Origin: Hydractinia symbiolongicarpus
Lineage: Eukaryota > Cnidaria > Hydrozoa > Anthoathecata > Hydractiniidae
Direction of reading: 5' to 3'
Assembly: GCF_029227915.1 (NCBI RefSeq)
Contig: NC_079885.1
Location: forward strand, 22,011,001-22,075,000
Length of the DNA: 64,000 nucleotides
Within the stretch, counting starts at the first letter, position 1. Each line of letters begins with the position of its first letter. A program made the translations under genes and the position numbers. Shown here in pieces: positions 12,301 through 23,219 of this stretch. The notes beneath the pieces were generated by a model that was given only the letters and a program-made list of their open reading frames with translations, did not search any database and was not told the DNA's origin.

Positions 12301-14289
12301 ACAGTTTTCCTTTATATCAAATTGTATATTAGAACAGTTGTTTTAAAGTGCGATAACTCTCCAGATTCAATTTCGAGGGTTAATGTTCAAAAATTCTCAG
12401 GAGTTGTTTTTTATATTTAATTTTACCGCAGTTGTAATTTTATCGCATGTTATCGGATTTTCTTTTCAGGCAATTTATGAAGTAGGGGATGGTATGAAAG
12501 GTTATGGTGAAGAAACATCACGAGGTAGACGCAGACATGTCAAGTAAGTCAAGTAATCGATACGATATCGAACTGTCAAGTCACTTACGCTATAATATCT
12601 AAACAATATCGAACTGTCGAGGAAGTTACGCTATAATATCAAAACAATTTCGAAATAAGTTACGCTAACATATCGAAATGTCGAGTAAGTTACGCTATCA
12701 TATCAAAACAATATCGAAACACGTTAATGTTGTTCCCTAAAAAGTCGATACTACAAGTTTGCGAATCAAACCTTATAGCAGCTAATTATTAGTTTACAAA
12801 CAATGATATTTATCTTTCTGAATAAAGTAATTAGTACAGCCGAGTTCACATAGTATGTTTTCCATAATAGTGTCATTTGTCGTTAAGGCCTCATTTACAT
12901 GTACGTAATTTTTTTGTAATGAGTATTTTTTCGAATAGTGCTTCGTTTACACGTGTGAATTCAATTTACGTTAAATCCTAAGAATTTTATTTATTTTTTG
13001 AAAACTAGCTGCACTCCTCAGACGCCACAGGAAGAAAGATATTCCTCAGAAGGATTGTGTCAGAGAGATCAGCCTTAACTTTCTGACACAATCTTGTTGC
13101 TGTTGGTTGAAACAACATTCTGAAGACTTTTTTTATCGCTCGCCATGTTTTTAGAACTGTCTTGCTTTGTAGTATTTTTTTGCTGTTGTTTGTTTTTGAT
13201 TTTCAATAATAAAATAGGTTTCGAATGTCATTTGCTGGTAAAAGTTGTATTTTCTTATACATGCAAATGTGTTGGCTGCCCACCAGGGTGTTGTCTGCAA
13301 ATTCACAATTGGGGTTGTTTGCATCAAAAATTGCGTTAATTAGGCAAATAAAGTAAAACAAATTATGTGCGCGTCAATTTAAAATGATATAAAGAACTAG
13401 TCGTCAACCCGTGGACGGGATCGCCTGTCCTTTATATATCGCATTGGGTGTTTCCGTAACAGACAGACAAACAGACAGATGACGGCTATTATTATAGACT
13501 AGTCGTTAGCCCGTGGAAAAATCCACGGGTTCGCCCGTCCCTTAAATTAACCCGTCGCAACAAAGTTGATAAAAATATGTCGCATTTGATATTCGTGTTT
13601 CCGTAGCACGATTTTCTAATTCAGCGGGGGGTTCGCGCAGAGACAGACAGACGAAATACGGCTATTATTGAAGAGAGTGCATCCTGCTCATAAAGCATTA
13701 ATTACATTACTGTGTTACGATCACTAAATCTAGTTTATCGATCACTGGACAACATAGTCATGAAGAATCATTTTGTAAACAGTTTGTATAGTTATTGTTC
13801 GTCTTTTAGCTTTCAAGAGTATGTTGTGGACGGTGTGAATCATATGAGAATACAGTTTTATGTATCTGGAAGCAAGAGAAAAGCTACAGTGCATGCTGAA
13901 GCTAGAGAGGTAGGGACGGTTATTTTGACTGAAGACTTGTATAGAGAAATCTACTTCTCTTTTTCGTTGTTATAACTCTCTGTTTTTCAATTCTCCGTTT
14001 TCTGTCATTATCAAGCAAAACTGATCCCTTTAAGTGGCAGGCCCCCTCCCCCCCAGGGAATGTTACCCTCCCCCTCTCTTCTCTATTTAATTTACATAAG
14101 GATTAATAATACTGAAGGGAGAAGGGTATAATTGTTTGTCTCCTGTGTTTTTACGATGTTTTTTGAGTTTTGTTAATGATCTGTATCATTTTGTAGACTT
14201 CTGGTGGTCGTTTTGATTTTCGATATATCTTCTTGGAGTTGCAAGGATACCCTCCTAGCGAACCTATCATTATCATGGATAACAGATAG
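9315..14289 (+). CDS. TIMM21: Mitochondrial import inner membrane translocase subunit Tim21 (6 exons)
   Basis: Tim21 links the TIM23 presequence translocase to the outer-membrane TOM complex and to respiratory-chain assembly. Exons: 9315-9519, 10200-10262, 11874-11971, 12470-12543, 13810-13909, 14197-14289; phases join to an open frame of 210 aa. Residues 1-45 are rich in Arg/Lys/Ser/Thr with almost no acidic residues, as expected of a mitochondrial presequence. A single membrane span follows (SYVGILLFGFGVTG plus ALVWYVANEL), then the intermembrane-space domain with GYGEETSRGRRRHV, RIQFYVSGSKRKATVHAEAR and FDFRYIFLEL, ending in IIIMDNR as in the family. I chose the acceptor at 10200 (after TTTGGCAAG) rather than the AG at 10160, because it yields VKQAGKDASYVG, matching the family, and follows a long T tract; the earlier acceptor would add an extra hydrophobic stretch. 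A polyadenylation signal AATAAA is at 14458-14463. Introns carry tandem and inverted repeats. Confidence 0.92.
10650..10714 (+). CDS. Possible alternative terminal exon of TIMM21
   Basis: Follows a TTTACAG acceptor in intron 2. Joined in phase to exon 2 (which leaves one G) it encodes GLLFIVAVLFLLKRACQKKCY and then TGA. This would complete the membrane span differently and end with a short basic tail, dropping the intermembrane-space domain. The hydrophobic content and matching phase could be chance in a 65-nt stretch, and the pyrimidine tract is weak. Confidence 0.25.
11448..11628. repeat. MITE-like repeat ending in a long palindrome
   Basis: The stretch at 11448-11600 matches, in reverse complement and with divergence, 28446-28625: shared blocks include TTATTTAAGAGGGTAA, GGCATTTATCTG-like and AGATATCCT. 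It ends in a palindrome at 11575-11628, with a perfect 36-bp core at 11584-11619 (AAG/CTT centre) and extended arms with one mismatch. It lies in TIMM21 intron 2. Confidence 0.6.
11625..11724. repeat. Small MITE with 23-bp terminal inverted repeats
   Basis: The ends read AGTTAACCGTATTCAGACC and (reverse complement of the right end) AGTTAACCCTATTCAGGCC, two mismatches over 23 bp including the GGGG. The interior is G/C-rich (GGGGCT repeats). It abuts the palindrome to its left. The same CCTATT..GTTAAC end motif recurs at 21640 and 26505. Confidence 0.55.
12541..12716 (+). repeat. Short tandem repeat array in TIMM21 intron 4
   Basis: Begins at the splice donor of exon 4. Three to four diverged units of roughly 45-50 bp carry GTTACGCTATAATATC and AACAATATCGAACTGTCGA. 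Unit boundaries are approximate. Confidence 0.6.
13397..13502 (+). repeat. Hairpin/GACA-core element, copy 1
   Basis: Starts ACTAGTCGTCAACCCGTGG, with a degenerate hairpin, then a GCATTG..CCGTAAC block, a GACA microsatellite core (ACAGACAGACAAACAGACAG) and the 3' motif ACGGCTATTATTATAGACTAG. Directly followed by a second copy sharing the CTAGT junction. Confidence 0.7.
13503..13671 (+). repeat. Hairpin/GACA-core element, copy 2
   Basis: TCGTTAGCCCGTGG AAAAA TCCACGGG forms an 8-bp stem with a 4-nt loop, followed by TTCGCCCGTCC, a middle region with TTTCCGTAGCACG, a GACAGACAGAC core and the 3' end ATACGGCTATTATTG. Tandem with copy 1. Confidence 0.7.
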
Positions 14290-16041
14290 AAACGGTGTCA
14301 TGGTTTGATTAGCTGTATGAAGTTGAATGTATATAGAAGGATTTGCTCCTTGGCATTGGTAAAATTCTTTTAAAAAAATGGTCCGAGAATTATATAACAT
14401 CTGGTCTGTAAATTAGAAGAGAAAGCAGAAGAATATACAGCATATAATTATACATGCAATAAAGAATCTTTTGTTCTCTTATACCCAGAACATCTGCGTA
14501 CACACAGCACAGTGAAGGGTTATTTTTAATTCTTTTCTTAAGTTTAAAAGGAATAAAAAATTTACTTTTCCTAAAAGCTTGCCCTAGGTGGCTTTACCGT
14601 TATTAAGAATGCGTTTATCTAAGAAAGAGGAGGGATGGAGTGTTCCTTTTACAAAATGTTTTGTTTGATTTGATAGGGTTGACGCGGGTTTGTGATCACT
14701 AGGCATCTTAACCATATCCGGGTTGGGCACTGCTGCTTGATATTATTGTTTATATGATGCACACTTGCGGCTGGGATGGTAGGTACTTTTAAATGCTAAC
14801 TCGCAAAGTATTGAGAAAATTGAAAAAAGTTTATTGATTAACGGGGATCTTGTCAAATTTAATTTTGTGTAAAACTGAGCTCTGACTCCATAAATTTCCC
14901 GAAAATTTCTTTTTAAAGTAAGAAATAACCAGGCTGAAAAATATGTTTTTTATATAACGACGTGTATATGAAAAAGTTGAGTGGTTACGAGTAATGTCCA
15001 CTAAATGGCATGACGGTATTTCGTCCTTTCAGTGACGCCAATGAGCGTCCATTAAGAACTAAAATTTTCGGCGGAAAAACTTTCGAACACAATTTTTTAA
15101 TTTCAGCGGAAAATTTTCGGATTAGAATTAAAGTCAAAAAATGTATGGGTAAGTCTTTTGAACGAAGTTTAACCACATTTCAAAAGTAATGATTACGGAA
15201 AATGACACAAAAAGAAGCCTAAAAACATTTAAAGTGTACATATATTCAATCAAAATCCAGAAAGGGTCTTCAGGATCCAACTTTATAGATAGAGCCTCAG
15301 CCAAATGTGAAAATAACGAAAATAAAGGTTTAATAACTGCAGTTTTTATTGATTTTCTGATTACCTTGTATATAATTTCTACGCACTTATCCTCTTTAAA
15401 AAAAATTAGAAAAATCAAAATTCTCGGACAAAAAAAAATCCGAAAGTTTTTTCGTCCGAAAATGTTGATTTCTAATGTATCTCGGAAAATAAGGGCTAAA
15501 AAACAGCAGCAGAGCGAGAATAATTTAAAGCGTCGGCGCTTTAGGTCGACCTTAGACGGAATGAGTACCGTATCGAACCGTAGAAACGGAATTTGACATG
15601 TGTCAAATTCAAACTTAGTGTTACTCATTTTCACGGATAATAACGTTTGCTATTTTCGCAGATTTTGCTGAATTCATGGAATTATGTGCCGCAAAATATA
15701 TCAACTAAAAAAATATTTAAAAAATTTAAAGAAGGTCGAAATTATTTGCAAAAAAGCCCTGCTTTTATTTAATCTGCTTCTATCACAGTATACAGAACAG
15801 TATATTCTGCTATATTTGTGGGATTAGCCTGGGTTTTATAATAATAAGGTTATTTTCCCCCGACATCTTTTAATTACGGTTTTGAGTTCCATCATATAGG
15901 TTTTGTCTCAACTAATAAGTTCTGTAGTGGTTGAAAGTTTAGCAAGCTAATAATAAGCCCATTAAAACTCCACCAGAATTTACCTGTCGCTACATGCAGC
16001 TGTCATCTTTGTCTCACAGACAGACAGCGAAAATTTAATAA

Positions 16042-16240
16042 AGACTAGTCAAAGATCGCCCGTCCTTTACGAGTCAACCCGTGGAAAAATCCCCGGGTTT
16101 ACTGGTCGTCAACCTGTGGAAAAATCCACGGGCCGTCCGTCTTTAAATTAATGCTATTTCGTGTGCCCGTTACACGACACTTTTCTTGCAGACAGACAGA
16201 CAGACAAAATGCGTCTATTTATAGCACTGTTAGCAGATCC
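16042..16240 (+). repeat. Hairpin/GACA-core element, nested or rearranged copy
   Basis: Two successive head segments (CCCGTGGAAAAATCCCCGGG, then CCTGTGGAAAAATCCACGGG), then ATGCTATTTCGTGTGCCCG, a GACAGACAGACAGACAAAAT core and GCGTCTATTTATAG. The doubled head suggests insertion of one copy into another. Confidence 0.65.
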
Positions 16241-16674
16241 GGTGGATTAGATAATAAAAAATTACATGCGCGATGTTAACCGGCAAGTTTCGTTAGCACG
16301 TTGTAAATCCGCGGGAATCTTTAACAATATATCTCCTTTGCTACTTCGGCCAAAAATATTACGTGCATTCTTAATAACACATAATCAGCTCGTATCACGG
16401 ACAGATAAAAGGTATTAATAACACAGAGTTTGTAGAATGAGGAGAATGGCCTATTTATGGTATGCTTGACGTCATTTCAGATCCCTATGACATTATTTAA
16501 TTAATTTTTTACATGGAATGAATTTGTAATAAATTATACAACTATACCAAGACGTATCTCGTCATATAAACACAATTATTTGGGTATTCATGCCCTGCAG
16601 GCACCTTATGACCCACAGGCACCTTATAGCCCTATAGCGGGTTACGCGAGCCAAAATATATATACGGTTGAACT

Positions 16675-16839
16675 CATGTAAAACGACATCCCATAAATCG
16701 AAAAATCATGTAAATCGACCAAATTCTTCGGTCCCTTCAGAATGAAACCCTTAAAACAAAACTCCTTTAATTCAACAACTCATGTAATTCGACCAAATCG
16801 TGAGATCCCCTGAAGAGTCGAATTACATGAGTTCAACTG
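16675..16839. repeat. Pogo/Tigger-type MITE with TA flanks
   Basis: Terminal inverted repeats CGGTTGAACTCATGTAA and CAGTTGAACTCATGTAA (right end, reverse complement), both continuing to a CGAC; flanked by TA on both sides. No coding capacity. The TIR style (CAGTTGAAC) and TA duplication resemble nonautonomous pogo-like elements. Confidence 0.65.
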
Positions 16840-17049
16840 TATATGTATAAACTACAGACCACACAAGTCAAATAAATCCATCTTAAAAACGAAGTTCTCT
16901 CTAAAAAACTAGTTCAAAAAGTTAATTTTAGTCCCGTTTGGATTTTATGCTTCTAAAAAATTCTGTATAAACTTCAATAGTAACCATTTTACCTCGTTTT
17001 GCCCTGCTTTTAAACCTGCAAGAATGTGTGCGCATGTAGAAAAAAAATT

Positions 17050-17108
17050 ACGGAGCCGTCCAGTCGGGATATCATAGGGGTAAAAGAGCCTTGGGGACGA
17101 GGTTGGAA
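17050..17108. repeat. Partial copy of the CCTCGTCCCCAGG MITE
   Basis: Only one clear end, CCTTGGGGACGAGGTTGG; the opposite end is degraded. Confidence 0.4.
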
Positions 17109-17509
17109 AAACCCCGCAGATTTGCAAACTTTTGTAAACATTTGAAAGTCAGCTATTTGACCACCTTGCTTTCTACGTGTTCACAACACAATCAAGAAAA
17201 ATCGTGGAAATAATATTTATTATGCGTAAAAATACAAGAAAAAACAAAAAAGTCTAGATCCGTACGCAAAATACTGTTTTTTCTCTGTATCGCAAAATCC
17301 ATCTTTTTTTATTAAGATTTGCCTATTTATTAATCATTTTCTCTTACGTCAGACCAATGGTTCTTGTTATTACTTAATAATAATAACATTGTCAACGTTC
17401 ACAAACTTTCTACATGTTCATCTATTACAGGACATTAGACCTGGTATAGACGTACGAAATTCATAAAAACGGCCAAAATATTCCGCCTTGATTAAACGAT
17501 TTTGAATAA

Positions 17510-18000
17510 TTAAGTGCTATTCCGTCTCACCATCATGACAGATTTTCTTAAGTCTGTGTACCAGCCTGAATTTGAATTTGACCATGCAATACCATGATTT
17601 CCCAATGAGTTAAAATAGTAACCTCCATTCATATTAAAAAGCACACAAACGTTATACCACCAGCCGCCTGAATACTCCGCAGGGCATCCGGTTCCAGGTG
17701 AGTTGTCATAAGTGTAAAATGGCTGATCTTTGTGGTGTAAAAAGGGAAGACACACACCATCAAGACATTCGTCGTACGTCCATCTGTACATTAGCGCTTC
17801 ATTGGCAAGTTTGAATCCTGAATGTAGGAAAAACACTGTTTCAGAATTAGAAGAAGCTTCAATGTACACCTCGTGATTATCAGCAACAACCAAATTGAAG
17901 ATCTTCTCAAGACCAAGCCAGAACTCTCCTCCGGCCAACTTCACCAAATCCGTTTTTGTATTCAGGCCAAGTTCGATTGAAATCAACACTTCCGTCAAAT
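17510..18000 (-). pseudogene. Fibrinogen-related domain fragment with frameshift
   Basis: Encodes the C-terminal two thirds of a fibrinogen C-terminal (FReD) domain, very close to the copy at 33498-34226: FDGSVDFNR, GGEFWLGLEKIF, ASSNSETVF, YRWTYDECLDG, YSGGWWYNVC, FNMNGGYYF and LRKSVMMVRR are recognisable. An extra base near 17932-17935 (GGCC where the other copy has GGC) breaks the frame between EYKNGFGEVG and GGEFWLGL. Homology starts at 18000, right after TATATTCAG, which is a plausible splice acceptor, so this may be one exon of a multi-exon gene or a truncated copy. I found no upstream exons between 18000 and 20000. Homology continues past the stop into the 3'UTR (CGTACGTCTATACCAGG shared), so the duplication included non-coding DNA. 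Confidence 0.75.
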
Positions 18001-18267
18001 CTGAATATATGAAGTAGTCTCCTCTATTACAAGGTGGTTTGGAATTCGAAATAGAAATTTTGGAAAAAAAGCGCTTTCAGATCAGTTTCCACTAGGATTA
18101 GTATGAAAGGAAGAGTATGAAGGTGATACAAAAGCTAATTTAAAAATGTTGCTGAGAAAAAACCCGTTGAAAAGCCATTAAAAACCGTTGAGACACATTA
18201 GTAAATTTGTAAAAAATATATTTTTATGTTTTTTAGGCTTTTATATATTATAAAAAAGTCACCAAAT

Positions 18268-18385
18268 TAACAGTATTTTAATTAACGAGCCATGAAATTA
18301 ACACTGCTTTTAATTAAAGGTCATTAAATTAACGCGAATTTTGAAAAACCACGTTAATTTCATGAATTGTTAATTTCATGGAATA
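18268..18385. repeat. Inverted-repeat AT-rich element
   Basis: CCATGAAATTAAC at 18289 and its reverse complement ending at 18381 (GTTAATTTCATGG), with further ATTAA-rich internal repeats. Probably a small MITE remnant. Confidence 0.4.
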
Positions 18386-18486
18386 AGGTAGTTCTTTTCG
18401 CATTTTTCTTATACGAACATTTACGAGGAATGTCCTTAACGAAAACGACTAATACAGTGTACGGTGCGGTTTCTAGGATAGTTGCC

Positions 18487-18582
18487 ACCAACCTCGATCC
18501 CAGGACATGTCTCTTTTCGCATATCGGACGGCAAGCGTAGCGCCGATGAGAGACAAAAAGCCCTGGGAACAAGGTTGGGTTG
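18487..18582. repeat. CCTCGTCCCCAGG MITE copy
   Basis: Ends AACCTCGATCCCAGGAC and GCCCTGGGAACAAGGTTG pair as terminal inverted repeats; the interior also pairs partly (CTTTTCGC and similar). Confidence 0.6.
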
Positions 18583-19340
18583 CCACATGTATAATGCAAT
18601 CAATCTTTTAGCTATAAAGGTTTGACTGTACATTGCATGTGGCGTAATGAAACTCTTACACAGCCTGGTTTCCATGTTATTTGATCATTGTCAAGACAGC
18701 TTTATAAGGTAAAAAAATTGACACGAGAGCCTTGACGGGGAGAGGCCTCCTTTTAAAGTTAACTACATTTGAAATTAACTAGCTTCTTTACCATGCTCTT
18801 TGGTCATTATAGCTAGAATATTTGTTGTGAGAAAATTGCATGGTGGAGGAAGCCTTTTTTTCAAGTTGTGTACATGTCAAGTTATTGCTAATAAAAACCA
18901 TCCAGTCCAACTCTTTTGGGACGGTTTCCATCTGCAAAACTAATCATCGAATAAAATATCTCAAATACCACCCCAAACACTATCCCAGTTGGCGTACTCC
19001 ATGTCTTCAACTAGCCCCTTTAAACGAATGAAAATTCTGGAATATATGTTGAGAGACTTCTTGTCATAAGTGAAGCTCGGAGAACGCTTGCCAGAAGATT
19101 AAAGGCACTTGGTATATGATACTCTGACATAAGTATATCAGGTAAAGCTGTCAGGGACGCAATCAAAGAAGAGTTAAAAAGCCTAGAAAAAGGTACGACA
19201 AGTCTGGAATTTGAATGTGCCAAGAGACTTGTTGCATGATACTTGATCTAGAGGGAAAGAAGGAAAAAGGACACTTTATACTAAATGTTCCTGACATGGT
19301 GAATTCACCTGATGTTTATGATAAGGTAATGGGCTACAAT

Positions 19341-19376
19341 GCGTAATTTTCGCAGGATTACCTGCGAAAATTATGC
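19341..19376. repeat. Hairpin, 16-bp arms
   Basis: GCGTAATTTTCGCAGG, loop ATTA, then the complement with one G/T mismatch. Probably the end or core of a small MITE. Confidence 0.6.
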
Positions 19377-21019
19377 CTATGTACGGTCTTGTGTCTTCCA
19401 TTTATGGTAATTTTGGATGCATCCCATTGACTAGTAAATTTCGCAGACAGGTTAAAAATTCGCTCCATATATGGCTATAGAAAATACGCAAGAAAATCGA
19501 AAATAAAAACAAGGCTAGCGAAGTTGTGAAGGTGAAGAAAGCATGATGTTGATGTCAAACGTGGATCCGTATTTAGCTTTAACTTGTATAGAGCTTCACG
19601 AAAATTCTCTATACTCGAACCATCCAATTTTTGTATCTGTATGTAAATCTTCAGATTTGTTTTCCTGTGTAGAAAGCACTTTCAATTTTCAGTTAGCTAG
19701 CCATTCCTCTTCTGTGTGACTCTGTGTAGACAGCAGATCTTGTAGCTATACAGAATAAAGCTATTCTTATAAGCCCTTAAAACAGTTTATTTAAGGGAAA
19801 TATTTTAACTTTTTATCCTGATTGTGGTCAGCTATGATTCAAGACGGTTTTAAATCAGACGATTTTTCCGCATCTGCCTTCAAATAAAAATTTACAACCA
19901 GTATCTATTTTATTTTGCGATAATGACAAAATCCTTTCAGTTTCTTTAAGTTTAAGTAAAGCTACGTTAAAGCGTTCTGCTCAATATTTTAAGCTAGGTT
20001 GTCATGCGTTATGATAACAAAGCAAAAGAAAGGAAAAAGGAAACGTGTGTATCATCTCGAAGTTGTTCCTTTTGCATTAACCAAACGTTAACCAAAAGTT
20101 AATCAATGTGGTTCTTCTAGCACTAATGACGAGATTTCTTCCATTTGTAAAAAGCAATTCTTTAACTTAAAATCGAAACCTATTAAACCTAAACAAGTTT
20201 TATCTGCAGAACCTTGGTAGATTCATTCCCTTCAGGTTCTACTTAACGGTATTGGAAAATATAATGTCACTACGATAAGCTCCACACCTCAGTAATCACG
20301 ATTATTCTTCCCATTGTTACTTGCGAGAGGACGTCTTAAGGTTTATTCATTGTAGTGAAGGTTCTCAGGTTTGTCTTTTTCAAAGCTCATTTTAAAAACC
20401 TTATGACCTTTCTCTTGATATATATACAGAATCGATAAGGTCAATGTTATGATGATGTTGGCAATGTATCTGTTAAAATTAATAGTAGTCATGCTAACAT
20501 TTTATAGAAAAAAAAAATAAGCTTTATATATATCCTTGTTGTCTGTAATTCATGCTTTATACATTACATCAAATGTAACAAATTTTCCAAAATTTGGTTA
20601 AAATTTTTACGCAAGAATGTTCCTTACTTAACTAATAATCCGAACTATGCCCATAATTTTAATGTTTGTATCACGATGTGTGGAACGTTCTATTAACATG
20701 AGGGTTTTCAATGATTTGTATGAAGGCATTTTTGGTGGCTCCATCTCACTATATTTTTGAACTTTTCATTATATTTATGAAGAAGAAGATTTTGATTTGG
20801 TTATTTTTTAATGACCTCCAATCTGCAGAAAACTTTATTTTGGTGCTAAATATGAAGAAAGAAGAATGAACATTTTAATTATTGCTTTAATAACTGTCAG
20901 TCTATAAAAAAACATGATGGTGTTGTGTTGTCTTATTGCTGGTTTGATTACAACCTTCATGATAAAGATTTTAATGTATTTTATGTTGTCATTTATCTAT
21001 CGCGTATGCCAGAGAGTCG

Positions 21020-21645
21020 GTTTTACGGCGTTTCAGTGCTTAAAGGGTGTAAAAAGGCGTTGGACCCGTTGGGGGGCTCACAACGCCCCCAAACCCCCAG
21101 ATGATTATTACCGCACCTTCGATGCGATGTTGTCCGTGCGGGTCAATGGTTCGACTAAGGCTAATAAGGTTAATCAATAACTTCTCATAAGGCTGTTCCA
21201 ATTGAATCAAACTTGGCACACTTATAGTACGTCATAAAAGATCATCTTGTGCATCAGCACATTTTCTGTGATGTCATCAGAAGATTAAAATTTGTTAAAA
21301 AAAATCGGGTTGATCACGTGTCCAAGTTATGCAAAATGATTCTTCTTAATAAAACAAAGTTGTGTTGCAAGTTTTAAGTTCTAAGGATAATCCTAGCAGG
21401 AGTTATTAGATTTTCCTCATTATAAGGATTTCATAGAGATTTTTTGGAGTAGGTTGGAGTAATGGCTAATATCAAGGCCTCTGAAAGGTATGGGACCTGA
21501 AAATATAGCATGCAGGTGTCATATAGATAAATATTGAAACTCAGTAAGTTTCATAGCCATATAACATAGCTATAAGGAGTTATTAAAAAAAACCCGTCAG
21601 GAAGGGCGGAATCCGCCCCCCCCCCCCCCCCCCCCCGGACGGAAT
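21020..21645. repeat. Probable dispersed repeat ending in poly-C tract
   Basis: Starts with moderately GC-rich DNA (CACAACGCCCCCAAACCCCC) unlike its surroundings. It ends with GGGCGGAATCCG, an uninterrupted run of about 21 C at 21615-21636, then GGACGGAATAGGGTTAA. The right end shares its motif with the MITE at 11625-11724. The open frame over 20914-21180 has no recognisable domain and I do not call it a gene. Confidence 0.4.
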
Positions 21646-21944
21646 AGGGTTAAATATTCTTTAGATAGAACGGTAGTGGAAAAGACTGCATGAGAGATGG
21701 GAAAACAGAACTGGCTGAAATAACATCATTATTATGACCCATTGATGAATAAGTGTTTTTAGATGAGTTACATCAGGTAAAAATTGTTTAAATAAAAAAC
21801 CTAGCATTATTATATACTGGTTGGAAACCTTTTGGCTTCTTTTCTTACCGTCAATTTATCATGGCAAATACTTCGAATATTAAAATTCCGTAAAACATTA
21901 CAGATTTGTTTTTTGTAACCTTTATTTAGATTTAAATCTTTTAT

Positions 21945-21969
21945 AGAATATGGTGAATCACCATATTCT
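21945..21969. repeat. Perfect hairpin, 12-bp arms
   Basis: AGAATATGGTGA, one base, then the exact complement TCACCATATTCT. Confidence 0.6.
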
Positions 21970-22381
21970 TATTGTTTTTGTTATGATTGTGTTTTATTTT
22001 GCTGTCCATGACTGGTGTAATCATTTGATTCACCTAGTCATGCTGATGAAGCCTGATATTGGCAGAAATAGCAAAAGTTTATAAATATTGAAATACAATC
22101 ACATTTGTCTCACTTTATTGTAGTTAATCCCTGTTAATTTTAGTGCTTTTATCTATCTAAAATAAGACGTGTAAGACGGAGAGTTGATTCTTATAAATAA
22201 TGTTCTTGGAGATTTTCTTATAGCTTAGCGTCTCTTTTCATAAATTTTATAAATAACTAGATAAATCGGAAGACAATTTTTGGCGATTTTTGTACCTGCA
22301 AAACTTAAATTAGCGAAGGTTTGCCAGACCCACTAGGGGGGCTTACAGAGTCCCGCAAGACCCCCGGCTTTTAAACTCAAG

Positions 22382-22426
22382 ACTTAGTCAAAATATTGCT
22401 GCGCAGCAGCAATATTTAGACTAAGT
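22382..22426. repeat. Hairpin, 21-bp arms with one mismatch
   Basis: ACTTAGTC..AATATTGCTGC pairs with GCAGCAATATT..GACTAAGT around a GCA centre. Sits between GC-richer flanks (CCCCCGGC left, GATCCGCCCCTGG right), which suggests a MITE. Confidence 0.55.
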
Positions 22427-23219
22427 TTTAGAAAATTCTAGATCCGCCCCTGGGTGATTGTAATATATGTTCTTTTGTTCTAAAATTCTTTAACTTTTAA
22501 TAAGTTATTCACGTGTTTAATAAACCCCACCCCTTGTACTATGATTACCAAATGCAACAATTGTTGAACTCGCAAATGAAACCTATAATTGTAACCAATA
22601 AAAACTTACGATTCAGACCGTAGATCAGCAAACAACGTTATTGCTTAATGCAGCGTAGAGTTGCTCCACGTTTAGAAACGCGTTATAGCCTGCGAGCAGA
22701 ATCTTAATTAGCGAACTTGGCGAGTCAAAAATAGTTCGGGATGTGGAGAGTCGGTTATACAGACAGCGATATTTCGATAGCTACAACAAAAGAAAAATGC
22801 ACTATAATTTCGTTAGCGAAAATTCGCTATATTGAGTTTGTAATAGGAAATCTATTGAGTTTGAGTTTAAATACGTTTTGTATATCTTCTCTTTACTACA
22901 ACAATTTATTGCATGCCTTGGGATTGCCATCGTCATTGTCCAGACCTGAATTAATTAACCTACTTAGGCTAGCCTACGCATAGACCACTTCTCTGTTTTC
23001 TTCTAGTTTCTCAACCTTCGTAGCAAAGTCTATTACAAGTGTAACTGCAAACAAAAACAAACGCAGTAAATCCGAGGTCGATGAAATTGACTTACTCAGA
23101 CTAGAATTAAATTTCGTTTTAATTGAAATTTTTATATCTAAAATTTATTGCTAACTTGGCACTGTTCGGTCAAAACAATTTTTTATTTTTTTCATAATAT
23201 AAAAAATTACATTTAATCT

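Larger units (their letters stand above)
14290..17509. other. Gene-free stretch with inverted repeats
   Basis: TIMM21 3'UTR at the left. From 15056 to 15475 there are diverged inverted blocks around CGGAAAATTTTCGG and CGTCCGAAAATG. These generate overlapping open frames on both strands that resemble no protein. Separate entries cover the GACA-core copy at 16042 and the MITE at 16675. The rest shows nothing. Confidence 0.45.
18583..23200. other. Gene-free stretch with decayed coding-like patches and hairpins
   Basis: 18990-19330 and 19980-20330 read like protein in pieces (for example KAVRDAIKEELKSLEKGT near 19143; RKRVYHLEVVPFALTK near 20040) but are interrupted by stops, and I cannot assign them. 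Hairpins at 19341-19376, 21945-21969 and 22382-22426 are listed separately. 21020-21640 looks like a dispersed repeat: a G/C-rich hairpin around 21065-21095, and a poly-C run with CGGAATAGGGTTAA at its right end. Confidence 0.4.

Noticed and set aside
13143-13339. 64-codon plus frame in TIMM21 intron 4
   Set aside because: No domain and no conservation that I can recognise; intronic chance frame.
15134-15634. 166-codon minus frame and 135-codon plus frame overlapping each other
   Set aside because: Both arise from the same inverted-repeat DNA; neither has a domain and they mirror each other.
20914-21180. 88-codon plus frame with a hydrophobic start
   Set aside because: The C-terminal half falls in a GC-rich repeat-like block; no family match.
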